NCBI RefSeq assembly: GCF_013185915.1
Contig: NZ_JAAZUH010000001.1
Coordinates: 310,001-374,000, forward strand
Reading direction: 5' to 3'
Source: Stenotrophomonas bentonitica
Lineage (GTDB): Bacteria; Pseudomonadota; Gammaproteobacteria; Xanthomonadales; Xanthomonadaceae
DNA length: 64,000 bases
The notes beneath the pieces are model-generated. The model was not told the DNA's origin. It saw only the letters and a list, made by a program, of their open reading frames with translations, and did not search any database. The position numbers and the translations under genes are program-made. Shown here piece after piece: positions 11,471-20,500 of this stretch (the stretch's first letter is position 1; every line of letters begins with the position of its first letter).

Positions 11471-12022
11471 CTATGCCCGGGCGCGACGGTAGGAGTGGGC
11501 CCACGCCGGAGCAGGGATGCGGTCGGTCGCCACCAGCCAAGCCATCCGCAAGGCCTGCGCATCCACCAAGGCATGGTGGCGCCTGGCCCTATGTTCCGGA
11601 TAGGCCGCGAACCAATCTTCCACCAGCAATCCCGCAAGGCCTTCCTTGGACATGCGCGTCATCACTGGGGCCGGCCGGGGCCCGCACGCGGCAACCTGGT
11701 CATCGGGTAACTCAAACCCATCCAGGGCGTACCGCAGCAGCTGGAGATCGTTCGGGAAATCCGCCATCACAGCCGGCGCGTCGGCCTCGCTGAGGAAGGC
11801 GCGCAGCTCGGTAGTTAGGGCGGCATCAGGCAGGGCTGCGTCGCCGCGGTCTAGCAGCGGGTAGACGTTTTGACGAACGAAGTCGGTGGGAGCCTCGGGC
11901 AGGCTGGCTCGCTCAGCGTAGAAAAGGCGGTCTCCACCTTCGTTCACCAGCGCCAGACTCACCAGCTCGCTGCCCGTTACATCGGCCCACTCGGTGTCCA
12001 AGAAGTAGTACGTGGTGGCCAT
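11471..12022 (-). CDS. DEDD-type 3'-5' exonuclease-like protein
   Basis: A 183-residue ribonuclease H-fold protein. The N-terminal motif FLDTEW (residues 7-12) supplies the first Asp/Glu pair, ADFPNDLQLL the second acidic site, and HHALVDAQALRMAW the C-terminal His...Asp of DEDDh enzymes. The closest described style is the short polyadenylate-specific exoribonuclease family (Rv2179c-like). It probably trims RNA or DNA 3' ends in the cytoplasm; the substrate is unknown. It is divergent from the winged-helix regulator downstream. Confidence 0.72.
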   Translation of the reverse strand: MATTYYFLDTEWADVTGSELVSLALVNEGGDRLFYAERASLPEAPTDFVRQNVYPLLDRGDAALPDAALTTELRAFLSEADAPAVMADFPNDLQLLRYALDGFELPDDQVAACGPRPAPVMTRMSKEGLAGLLVEDWFAAYPEHRARRHHALVDAQALRMAWLVATDRIPAPAWAHSYRRARA

Positions 12023-12212
12023 GATTGAATGGTGCCACAGCTTCCTGGGGAGGGCCGAGCCTGGAAGTGCGGCCGAGGGTAGAATTCAGCGATCCATCAA
12101 TCGGTTAGCGAAGATCTGGCCGTGTTCGTAACGATTCCCTGCCAACCCTCTACGCGAGCTCCGCCGCAACGGCGAGCGCCTGCCTCTGCCGCTCAAGTCT
12201 CTGGAGTGTCTG

Positions 12213-14462
12213 GTGTATCTGGTGGCCAACCGGCAGCGTGCGGTGGGCCGCGATGAACTGGTTTCCGCCGTGTGGGGGCGGGCAGAAGTAAGCGACACCG
12301 TGATTACCCAGACCATGCGCCGCGCACGCAAGGCACTGGACGATGCCGGCGACCGGCAGACCATGATCCGTACAGTGCCCGGTTTTGGTTACCGGTGGGT
12401 CGCAGAAGTTGAAGAGCTCGATCCGGAAGCGCCCGCGGTGCGCCCAGCAGTGAAGACGAGTGAGCCGACGGCGGCGGTCGACGATGTCGTTGCGCCCGCT
12501 CCCGACCCGCATTCTGAGCCGACAGTAGCGGCCCACAAAGTAGCGGCGGTGCCGCACAAGCCGAGGCATTCAGTACGCATCTTTTTGATGCTTGCGCTGG
12601 CCGCACTCGTGATGGTGCTGGGCGTTGGCGCTTGGTGGTGGACCCGTAGCCCGGTACCCATGCCCGGCGCATCCCCGGCCGCAACTCGCACGGCAGCAAC
12701 GGTGTTGCCGGTGCGCGTACCCGCGGGCGAGGCTGATGCAAGCTGGGTGCGTCTGGGCGCAATGGAATATGCAGCCGACCGCCTGCGTGGCGCGAAGCTG
12801 CAGGTCACTCCCACCGAACAAACACTACATCTGAGCGCAGGGTTGGCTGAAGGCCAGGCGCTGGACAACGCCGACCTGAAACAACTGCTGGAACGCAGCG
12901 AAGCGCGCTGGCTGATCGTGCCTACCGCGCAGCGTACCGGCGCGCAGTGGCGCGTGCAGCTGCGCGTGCTGGACAGCGCCACCGATGTCGCCGTGGATGC
13001 AGTGGGCGACACGCCCCTGCAGGCGATGGCGGTGGCGACCGACACCTGGCTGCGCCGCATCCAGCGAACCCCGGCCGACCGCGCCGCGCCCACCGAACTC
13101 CAGGAGCGCCTGCGCCGGATCGACGCCGAGCTCGACGCCGGCCAGCTCGATGCGGCGCGCGAGCAGATCCAGGGCACGCCCAAGGCGATACGTGACAGCG
13201 CCGCGCTGCAGGTGCGCGAAGGCCAGCTGGAGTATCGCGCCGGGCGCATGTCCGACGCCGCACGCCTGTTCGAACGCGCGCTCGCGCAACAACCAGCGGC
13301 TGCGGCAGGCGTGCGCGCTAAAGGCCTGATGGGACTGGGCAGCGTGGCACTGCGCGAAGGCCAGCCGGACCAGGCCGAGGCCCGCTACAGCCAGGCGTTG
13401 GCCGTACTGGCCGAAGCCGGCGGCAACGCGGATACCAGCCTGTTGGGCAACGCCTACAACGGGCGAGGCGTGGCCCAGGTGCAGCAGGGCAATCTGGAAG
13501 CAGCAGTGGCTGACCTCGGCCAGGCGCGGGCGGCAATGCGGCGCACCGGCGATGTGGTGTCCGCCGCCATGGTCGGCGCCAACCTCGGGCGCATGGAAGG
13601 CATGCGCAACCATTGGCCGCAGGCGCTGCAGGAGTTCGACAGCGCCATCGAAGTGTTCGAACGTTTCCAGGTCAACGACTACCTCGCCGCCACGCTGGCC
13701 GCCAAGGCAATGGCCCAGCTGGAAGCGGTGCAGCCGGCGCAGGCGCGCACCACGCTGGCGCGTACCGATGCACTGCGCGCTGGCCTGGAAGACCCGCAGC
13801 TGATCGGGGTCATCCTGCACGCCCGCGCCAACGTTGCGCTGGCCAACGGCGAGTTGGGCAAGGCGGCGGACGCCGTGGATGCGCTGGCCGCCAACGCAGA
13901 GCAGGGTTCGCTGGTGGCGCGCCTGCGCATGGCGTTGGCCGTGGCACGGGGCGATCTGGCGACAGCGCATCAGTTGGCGCGTAGCGGAGGCACAAGCCTG
14001 AAGCGCCTGGACTCTACGGTGACGATCGTGGCGGTGCAAGCGGCGGCAAACGAAACGGACGCTGCGCGCTGGCTTCGGCCCGAAACAGAGGCGCCTGCCA
14101 CGAATTCTGATCCAGGCGATGCGTTTGCACGCGCCGTCCTGCAGCACCGGTTCGGTGAACCTGCCGTAGCGATGCGCGAAGCGCAGACTGCGTTGGCGGT
14201 GGCCAACCGCGATGGCAGCCCGAACGATCGCGTGCGTGCCAACCTGCTGCGCGCCCGCGTATTGATGGACGCCCGCCAGCTCGACCAGGCCACTGCCGTG
14301 CTGGGCGAACTGGATGCCTATGCCGCTGCCGACTACCGCGTGGCCTGGCTCGCCTACACGTTGTACACCCAGCGCGGCGATACCAGCCTCGCGAGACTGG
14401 CGCGGGAGCAGCTCAGCGCGTTGGCCGGTGAGCGCAAGCTGGACGTGACGCCGCTGCTGTAG
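12213..14462 (+). CDS. Membrane-bound winged-helix regulator with periplasmic TPR domain, 5' end damaged
   Basis: CadC/ToxR-like one-component regulator. From the GTG at 12213 it has 749 residues: recognition helix DTVITQTMRRARKALDD (28-44), wing TVPGFGYRW (54-62), a Pro/Ala linker, one membrane helix (about 121-143) and a long Ala-rich TPR-like periplasmic part. The same frame stays open upstream to 12132 and encodes RELRRNGERLPLPLKSLECL, which is the expected first half of the OmpR-type DNA-binding domain. No ATG, GTG or TTG occurs there and a TAA sits at 12129. The true start has therefore been lost or a frameshift lies near 12120-12150. As annotated, helix 1 is truncated and DNA binding may fail. 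Confidence 0.75.
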   Translation: MYLVANRQRAVGRDELVSAVWGRAEVSDTVITQTMRRARKALDDAGDRQTMIRTVPGFGYRWVAEVEELDPEAPAVRPAVKTSEPTAAVDDVVAPAPDPHSEPTVAAHKVAAVPHKPRHSVRIFLMLALAALVMVLGVGAWWWTRSPVPMPGASPAATRTAATVLPVRVPAGEADASWVRLGAMEYAADRLRGAKLQVTPTEQTLHLSAGLAEGQALDNADLKQLLERSEARWLIVPTAQRTGAQWRVQLRVLDSATDVAVDAVGDTPLQAMAVATDTWLRRIQRTPADRAAPTELQERLRRIDAELDAGQLDAAREQIQGTPKAIRDSAALQVREGQLEYRAGRMSDAARLFERALAQQPAAAAGVRAKGLMGLGSVALREGQPDQAEARYSQALAVLAEAGGNADTSLLGNAYNGRGVAQVQQGNLEAAVADLGQARAAMRRTGDVVSAAMVGANLGRMEGMRNHWPQALQEFDSAIEVFERFQVNDYLAATLAAKAMAQLEAVQPAQARTTLARTDALRAGLEDPQLIGVILHARANVALANGELGKAADAVDALAANAEQGSLVARLRMALAVARGDLATAHQLARSGGTSLKRLDSTVTIVAVQAAANETDAARWLRPETEAPATNSDPGDAFARAVLQHRFGEPAVAMREAQTALAVANRDGSPNDRVRANLLRARVLMDARQLDQATAVLGELDAYAAADYRVAWLAYTLYTQRGDTSLARLAREQLSALAGERKLDVTPLL

Positions 14463-14468
14463 CTCGCT

Positions 14469-15257
14469 TCATTCCGGGAAGAGCAGGGTGACGGTGGCGC
14501 GCACGCCCCAGTCCGGGCCGCCGCGTGGCGTATCCAGATAGGCGCGCACGCCGCCCTGGTAGCTGATCATCTGCGAGCCGATCTTGGAGACCTTGCTGTA
14601 GAACAGGTTGAGCGGCACCGTCCACTCCTTGGCCTCCCAGTCGTAGGTCGACTCGATGTTCGCGCCGATCGTGCGCCCCTGTCCCAGGCCACGGGTGACG
14701 AACGGCTGCAGGAACGTGGAATTGATGTCCACGCGATGCCTGCCGCCGCCGACATCGACGATATGGTTGGCCAGCGCACCGTAGCTCCAGACGCCTTCCT
14801 GCTTCAGCAGCACGATGGTGGGCCCCAATCCCCACGTATCGGCGCCCAGATCATCGGTGCCGGTGGGCAACAGCATCGCCGGACCGATGCCCCAGACCAG
14901 GCCACCGTCGGCGGGCTTTTTCGGCGAGAAGAAGAAGCTCTGGGTGATGTCGCCGATGCCAGCCTGGTCGGTGCCGGGAATGATGTCTTTCTGGTAGACC
15001 ACCGGCAGGATCGTCCGCGAGATCACGTTCCAGTGTTCGGAGATTGAGAATGGCGCCACCGGCTGGATGTTCAACTGGTGCCGATACCCGTCATCGCCCC
15101 AGGTCTCGTCGTAGTTGTATTGCATCGGCACGCTGATCAGCGCAGCCACCGGGTTGGAGAGCTGTTTGGCCAGTTCATCGGCATCGTGCTGCTGGGCTGC
15201 AGCGCTGGCCGATATCCCGCACAGGGCCAGACCCAAGGGAAGCGTCCACGTCTTCAT
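14469..15257 (-). CDS. Outer-membrane transporter-like protein of unknown substrate
   Basis: A 262-residue secreted protein. I took the ATG at 15257, which gives a clean signal peptide (MKTWTLPLGLALCGISASAAA). The mature part alternates aromatic and polar residues in beta-strand fashion and ends in Leu-Phe-Pro-Glu, consistent with a small outer-membrane barrel of the phenol-degradation MetA/transporter-like type. Its start is one base after the stop of the upstream lipoprotein gene, so the two form an operon. The substrate is not predictable. Confidence 0.65.
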   Translation of the reverse strand: MKTWTLPLGLALCGISASAAAQQHDADELAKQLSNPVAALISVPMQYNYDETWGDDGYRHQLNIQPVAPFSISEHWNVISRTILPVVYQKDIIPGTDQAGIGDITQSFFFSPKKPADGGLVWGIGPAMLLPTGTDDLGADTWGLGPTIVLLKQEGVWSYGALANHIVDVGGGRHRVDINSTFLQPFVTRGLGQGRTIGANIESTYDWEAKEWTVPLNLFYSKVSKIGSQMISYQGGVRAYLDTPRGGPDWGVRATVTLLFPE

Positions 15258-15258
15258 G

Positions 15259-16326
15259 TCAGTTCGCACCTATCGTAAGAACGGGCGCCGGCGCCGAGGT
15301 GCCCGTTTCAGCAAGCGAGAAGAACACCATCATGAACGCGAAGGCGCGCTTGGAATTCATGTCGGTGTCGTCCACCCAGTACCAGGTGTTGCGGTAGCGC
15401 ACGGCCGCGTAGGCATCCTCCGGCGCCTTTTCTCCACTGTGGATGGTGGCCAGCCGGCGCGGTGCATCGCCCTGGCCGGGCGGGTAGCCGGCAAACGCGC
15501 GTCCTTGAGCGATGTGCTCTGGTGGCACGTCCACGCAATTGGAGAAATCCAGCAGGATTTCCAGCATGGAGCGGGTGAGCAGGGCGATTTCGGTGTCGTT
15601 GCGCGCAGTGGCCCCGTACACCAGGTTGAACTCGGGCGACTTGCGGATGCCCAGCAGCTCGCGCACCCGCGCCACTTCCTGGTCCAGCTGCGGCTCGGCC
15701 TGGCCGCGGAAGAAGAGCAGGGTGGCGTCGCCATTCTCGCGACGCTCGATCCGCATGCCAAGGCCTTCGGCGCGTTGCACGTGGCGCAGCCGGTCTGTCA
15801 GCTCGGTGAAGTCAGCATCGGCTTGACGCGCGTTCACGCCTGACGAGCGGTTGTAGTGGCCGTTGATGGCACGCGTGGTGGCGCCCAGGATGAAGTCTGC
15901 CGGGTAGCCTGCCTGGATCATCTGGAAAACAGACGCAGGTGCGATGGGTCGCAGCAGGCTCTGCGCGAACTTGTCGCCGGTCAGTGGCGCATAGGAAATG
16001 GTGGGCTTGGTGGTGAACCGGCCGTAGCCGCCGAGGGTGGGCGTGGCACTGTCGTGCGGCGGGAAGGTCACCGAGCCGTCGACCTGACCCTCGGCCGCAT
16101 AGGAGGCCACGATGGACGAGACATCCAGGAACACCGGCGCGTCGGCGTAGCGCAGGCGCACGATATTGAGCAGGGTCTGTTCCTTCCAGGATTCGCCGAT
16201 GGCGTAGGAATAGCCTTGGCGATCGCGCGGGATGCTTTGCGGGCCCATGGTTGAGCAGCCAGTGGTCACGGCCAGCCAGGCAAATGCTGCCACCTTGATA
16301 CCTCGGCGGAGGCTGGCGGTGCTCAT
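15259..16326 (-). CDS. Conserved lipoprotein of unknown function
   Basis: A 355-residue protein with an N-terminal signal peptide and lipobox VTTGCS, so it is probably lipidated at C24. There is no domain I recognise. The central sequence QTLLNIVRLRYADAPVFLDV is well formed and codon use is typical of the genome, so it is a real gene. It is tightly linked with the downstream outer-membrane protein gene, suggesting a shared cell-envelope role. Confidence 0.75.
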   Translation of the reverse strand: MSTASLRRGIKVAAFAWLAVTTGCSTMGPQSIPRDRQGYSYAIGESWKEQTLLNIVRLRYADAPVFLDVSSIVASYAAEGQVDGSVTFPPHDSATPTLGGYGRFTTKPTISYAPLTGDKFAQSLLRPIAPASVFQMIQAGYPADFILGATTRAINGHYNRSSGVNARQADADFTELTDRLRHVQRAEGLGMRIERRENGDATLLFFRGQAEPQLDQEVARVRELLGIRKSPEFNLVYGATARNDTEIALLTRSMLEILLDFSNCVDVPPEHIAQGRAFAGYPPGQGDAPRRLATIHSGEKAPEDAYAAVRYRNTWYWVDDTDMNSKRAFAFMMVFFSLAETGTSAPAPVLTIGAN

Positions 16327-16443
16327 GGTGCAAGGATCGCCAGCCAGACAATGCGTCGACGCGGTTGGGCCATGAGCGATTCGCCAGGTGGAGGAGCGAC
16401 GCTCAGTTCAGCACGCAGGGTGGGCGGTGGCCTCTGTATTGTT

Positions 16444-16514
16444 ACTGGCCTGGGGCCAGTAGTTGTCCGGTCGAACCGGGCGCACTTCCGTGTCACGATG
16501 GGTATTATCGTGAC
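16444..16514. promoter_or_regulatory. Palindrome-rich divergent promoter region
   Basis: Between the divergent lipoprotein and CHAD genes lie ACTGGCC-TGG-GGCCAGT (16444-16460) and GTCACGAT-N7-ATCGTGAC (16492-16514), both perfect. They are candidate operators for one or both genes. The regulator is unknown. Confidence 0.4.
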
Positions 16515-16576
16515 GCATCACATCCGGGTCGGGCAGGCTGGTTACAATCCGGGCATCGTCCCGCCAAAGGTCGTCC

Positions 16577-17359
16577 ATGCCAGCTGATGTCCCCGGGATG
16601 ATTGCCAGAGGCCTTCTCGTAAAGGACGGCCAAGCCATTCTGGACGCGCTTCCGGCATCGACCGATCAGAACGACGCCATCCATGCCGCACGCAAGGCGG
16701 TCCGGCGCATGCGGGCGTTGCTGGCGCTGCTGGTTGCCGATGACCTGGACCTGGACCGCGAAGATTTCGCGCTGCGACGGCTCGGCAAAGGGTTGTCGGA
16801 CATGCGCGACGCCCATGTGGTGGTCGAGACCGCCACGCGGCTCCAGACTCTGCATCCTGATCCCGGCTGGCAGCCCATAATCGAGGCGCTGGAGCTGCGA
16901 CGTACGCGCATTCTGCAGCGTTCGCTGGGCGTAGACCCTGGATTTTTGAAGAGACGGATGGTGGTTGAGCGGGTTCTGGAGCGGATCGAGGCCCAGCCAT
17001 GGGGAACCTTGCGAAAACGGACGATTCGGGCGGCGTTGGCCGCCAGCGAACGTCGCGCAAAGAAAGCTGCCGAGCGAGCTGCGCACGACGACGATCCGGA
17101 AACCGTGCACCGGTGGCGCCGGAAGGTTCGGCGTTTGCGAATGCAGCTGGATGCGGCGCAGGAGCTGGGTGCGATCCACGGGCATGGACATGCAGAGGTG
17201 GCACGCAAAGGAAAGGTGATGCACAAGGTCAGCGACCGGCTGGGCTGGGCCCAGGACTTGAGGCTGCTGCGGAACCTCGTGCGGGGACTGCCGGCAAGTG
17301 AGGGGAAGCAGGCCGTGATGGGGTTGATCGAGCGGGAGATGTTGGTGGCTGGGGGTTGA
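16577..17359 (+). CDS. CHAD-domain protein
   Basis: A 260-residue all-helical protein with the two conserved CHAD repeats: IHAARKAVRRMRALL near residue 35 and VHRWRRKVRRLRMQL near residue 177. The conserved His and Arg/Lys residues form the basic pore that binds inorganic polyphosphate. It has no linked CYTH/triphosphatase gene here. CHAD proteins associate with polyphosphate granules, so a role in polyphosphate binding is likely. Confidence 0.9.
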   Translation: MPADVPGMIARGLLVKDGQAILDALPASTDQNDAIHAARKAVRRMRALLALLVADDLDLDREDFALRRLGKGLSDMRDAHVVVETATRLQTLHPDPGWQPIIEALELRRTRILQRSLGVDPGFLKRRMVVERVLERIEAQPWGTLRKRTIRAALAASERRAKKAAERAAHDDDPETVHRWRRKVRRLRMQLDAAQELGAIHGHGHAEVARKGKVMHKVSDRLGWAQDLRLLRNLVRGLPASEGKQAVMGLIEREMLVAGG

Positions 17360-17385
17360 GGGAGATCCCTGCCGGGCCACTTCGT

Positions 17386-17413
17386 TCGTAACATAATATA
17401 CATTATGCGAAAT
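17386..17413 (+). other. dif: dif-like XerC/XerD recombination site
   Basis: A 28-base site whose central 20 bases, AACATAATATACATTATGCG, are identical to the reverse complement of the E. coli dif core. The outer bases (TCGT and AAAT) differ as expected between genera. The site marks the chromosome-dimer resolution point in the terminus, or the attachment site of an element that uses host Xer recombinases. It lies in the gap between the CHAD gene and the giant STAND gene. Confidence 0.88.
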
Positions 17414-17430
17414 ACAGTATCCGTCGCTTT

Positions 17431-17517
17431 CTAGCGGCCGTCTGCCCTCAGGAACTCGTTCTCGTCCAGCGCCACCGTAGACGCCAACGTCTTGCCGCCG
17501 GCCTCCAGCGTGTGAAC
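17431..17517 (-). pseudogene. 29-codon in-frame gene tail directly after the STAND gene stop
   Basis: Immediately after the TGA of the large gene, and in the same frame, the minus strand encodes VHTLEAGGKTLASTVALD... and ends at a TAG at 17431-17433, 17 bases from the dif-like site. It reads like the C-terminus of another protein, with normal codon use. Either the large gene was inserted into or fused to an older gene, or the TGA is a recent truncation. I cannot identify the parent protein. Confidence 0.4.
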
Positions 17518-20500
17518 TCAGTCCCGTCGCGACAATCGCCACGGCCAAACGCGCTCTTCGGTGTTACGACCGAGGAACTTACGCTCCAGGTGCAGGTGTG
17601 TGCTCTCGGCACCGTGCTTCCACTTCGGCTGCGTGACGGCCCACTGCCGTCGCTTGATGGCCTTCAACGCCTCCGAGTTCGGGCTGGCCTCGGCTTCCGA
17701 TGCCAGCCACATAAGCGCGCGACGGTCGGCGCATTGCCAGAACAAGACCCAGGCCGAGTACGCCTTCTCGCGGTCTTCCAGCCGCCAGTACTCCCGCCAC
17801 CAGTGCCTCGCGCAAGCTTCGTGGTGACGCAACCGCGCCGAGCGGCGCGCCACGTCTTCGGCCCAAGACGTCGACGGCCCTTCGGCCCACGCGTCAGCCG
17901 TGGGCAATTGGTTGTCGCTCCGGAATCCGGCAAGCGTAGCCCCCCGCTGCTGTCGCCACGGCAACGGCGAGGCAGCGTCGCGCGCGATGTGATCTTCAAG
18001 CCAATCCCGGTGACCGTTGATCTGAGCCACCAGCGCGATCTCGTAGAGCTCTGCGTCGGTGCTAGCCTCCTCCAGCGATAGCAACGCGTCGCGAGCCGCG
18101 ACGACGGCAGGTGACTCGGGTGCCCGGAAAAGCGCGTGCATCAACTCCGGCACGCCGGCACGCCCTACGATCCGGGTGAACATTGCGCGGGTCAGGGCGT
18201 TTCGCAGGCTGACGCCGCGGGACGGGTCCAGCTCCAGCAAGCCTTCGCACACGGCCAGGAACAAGCCCTCGGCCTGCTGCACGCGACGCCGAAAATCGTT
18301 GCTGAGACCCTCGTGGCCTTCGATCCAGCGGCGAACCACCTCCGGCGCATGCCGACACAGCGCCAAGCCGTCCTCACGGGTTACGAATTGCAGGTAAAGG
18401 CTCGCGCCTTCCTTGCGGGCCTGCTTGATGGCCTTCTCCGTCTGTTCACTAGCTCGCTCCTGCGCTGCCGCTTGGGCGTCGCTGTCAAACATGTCTCGGA
18501 AGGCTTCGGGTGAGCGCGGTTCCAGCGGCGCCGGAGGCCGAACCGAAAGCCAAGGTGGAGAGGTCGTGTCATCATCGCGCTCGACAGTCAGGCGAGCGCC
18601 GACCTCGAAGACGCCCGGCGGACCCTTCGCAAGAATCGTGTCTAGGTGCTCAGCAGCCACCCGAACTTCAGAGGCGTCACCCCCGCGTGCCCGCACAGCT
18701 TCCAACAAGCGCCACGGGGCCAATCGACTGGCTACTTCATCAAATGCATGCGACTTGGTGACCTCCATCAGTGCGCCGGTGGCGGCATGCGCCGCCATGG
18801 CATCCGTCCCGGGTACGAAGCTCGAGCCTTGGCGCTCGAGGTCCTGACCGAGCCGCTTGGCGTCTGCGCTCTCCAAGATCATGAAAGCTAGCCGGACATC
18901 CATGGGGTCGTCCGACGTAGTGAGTTGAACGACCCACGCCCACGCGGAGTCGCTGAGCACCGGCGGTGCCGTGACGAGGACGACCACTAGATCACGCTGC
19001 TGCTTCTGACTGCCATTTCCGAAGCGTTCGATCAGCTCATCGACCTGCTGCGTCGTGAGTGGCAAAAGGTTGTCTGTGATCGACTGAGGAATGTGCAGCA
19101 AGTCCGCCTGGATGACGAGACTGGCCTGAGCGAGAGCGTCCAGGTCCAGCAGTTCTGCCTGAATCCATTCCGACGCTGCTAGAGTTTCCTCACCCTCATG
19201 GGATTCGCGTCCGACCTCGCGCATGGCACGCGCCGCGCCCGCTTCCTCCTGCCCGTACAAGAGCAACGCACGGTTGATTTCCCAGGATCGGGGCGCGCGC
19301 AGACTCGCAGCCGCAGGGGTTCGGGCGAGTTGGCGACGTAGCGCGGCCAGAGCGTGCGGCGCGCAGCGCGCCATGACCGCCTGCATCTTCCGGAAATCGT
19401 TGTCTTGCGCGGTCAGGTTACGCCCGGTGAACAAGCTCACAGTCTCAATCGCCTCGGCCGCTTCGGCGATTTCATCGCAGAAGGCAGGGGTCGGTACGAA
19501 GCTCGGATCGGTCCACATCGCCTCGCAGCGTTGGGCGCGCACGCGCAGCGGTAGCGACTTGTCGTTGAGAACGTCCAGCGCATGCCGGCGCTCGAGGCTG
19601 AAGATGCTGCGTACCGGATCGGCGAGATAGTCGTCGTTGTAGTTAAAGTTGCGACCCAATGACACCTCCATGGCGTTAGCGGCCTCGTCATCCTTGCGGT
19701 CGCCATTAAGATAGAGCAACAGCTCGGCCACGCGGCGATTGAGCTGTTCGGCGATCCCAGGCTCCGGCACTCGTTGCAGCATATCGGCCGCCGCAGCCCT
19801 AGCGGAGGTCGCGACGGCCTCGGGATCCACCGGGTTGAGCAAGCAGGCCCAACGCAACTGGTTCCACCCGGTATGGTTGAAGGAGGTCGAGGCCGCAACG
19901 GCCGCCACGCGGAAGACCGGCAGCGCGAGCGCGAGGGGATAGCCCTCCAGCAGCGCTGGCACGTGCTCGTTCCACTGCCCTTCGTCCCGGTCGACAACGC
20001 GCATGGCCTCCCCCAGCACCGTCAGCTCGCCCGCGGCATCCATTCCTAGCCGACTGAGCATGCGCTCTCGTCGGTGTCCTTCGGCTTGCGGCTCGGCCTT
20101 GTGGCGAACGTCTACGTCGCGAGAGATCAGCCGAAACCAGTCATGAGCCCGCGCCAGTACGGCCTGCCGCACGCGCACGTTAGCCCGATCCACCCCACGC
20201 AATGCGGCCACGGCGATCTGCTGGCAATAGCCGTGAGTGTAGCGATTGGACAGCTCGATCGCGTCGAGCAGGCCCTCGGGCAATTCCGGTGCCAGCGCTT
20301 TGGCGTCGCGCACGTGGGCTTCGGCGAGGTTCTGCGTTTGCAAACACGCTGCTACCAGGACACCCAGGAGGGAGCCGGCGTACTGTGACTGCAAGGCTAT
20401 GGCGACAGCGGCCTGAAGGATGTCGGCCCGCTGATCCAGTCCGGAAATGGGGTCGAGCCACCTATCCAGTTCGGACTGCAGCGATTGACGATCTGCTGTC

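Noticed and set aside
12825..14147. Minus-strand frame of 440 codons
   Set aside because: Antisense of the TPR part of the winged-helix regulator; composition is rich in Arg, His, Gln and Ala without domains.
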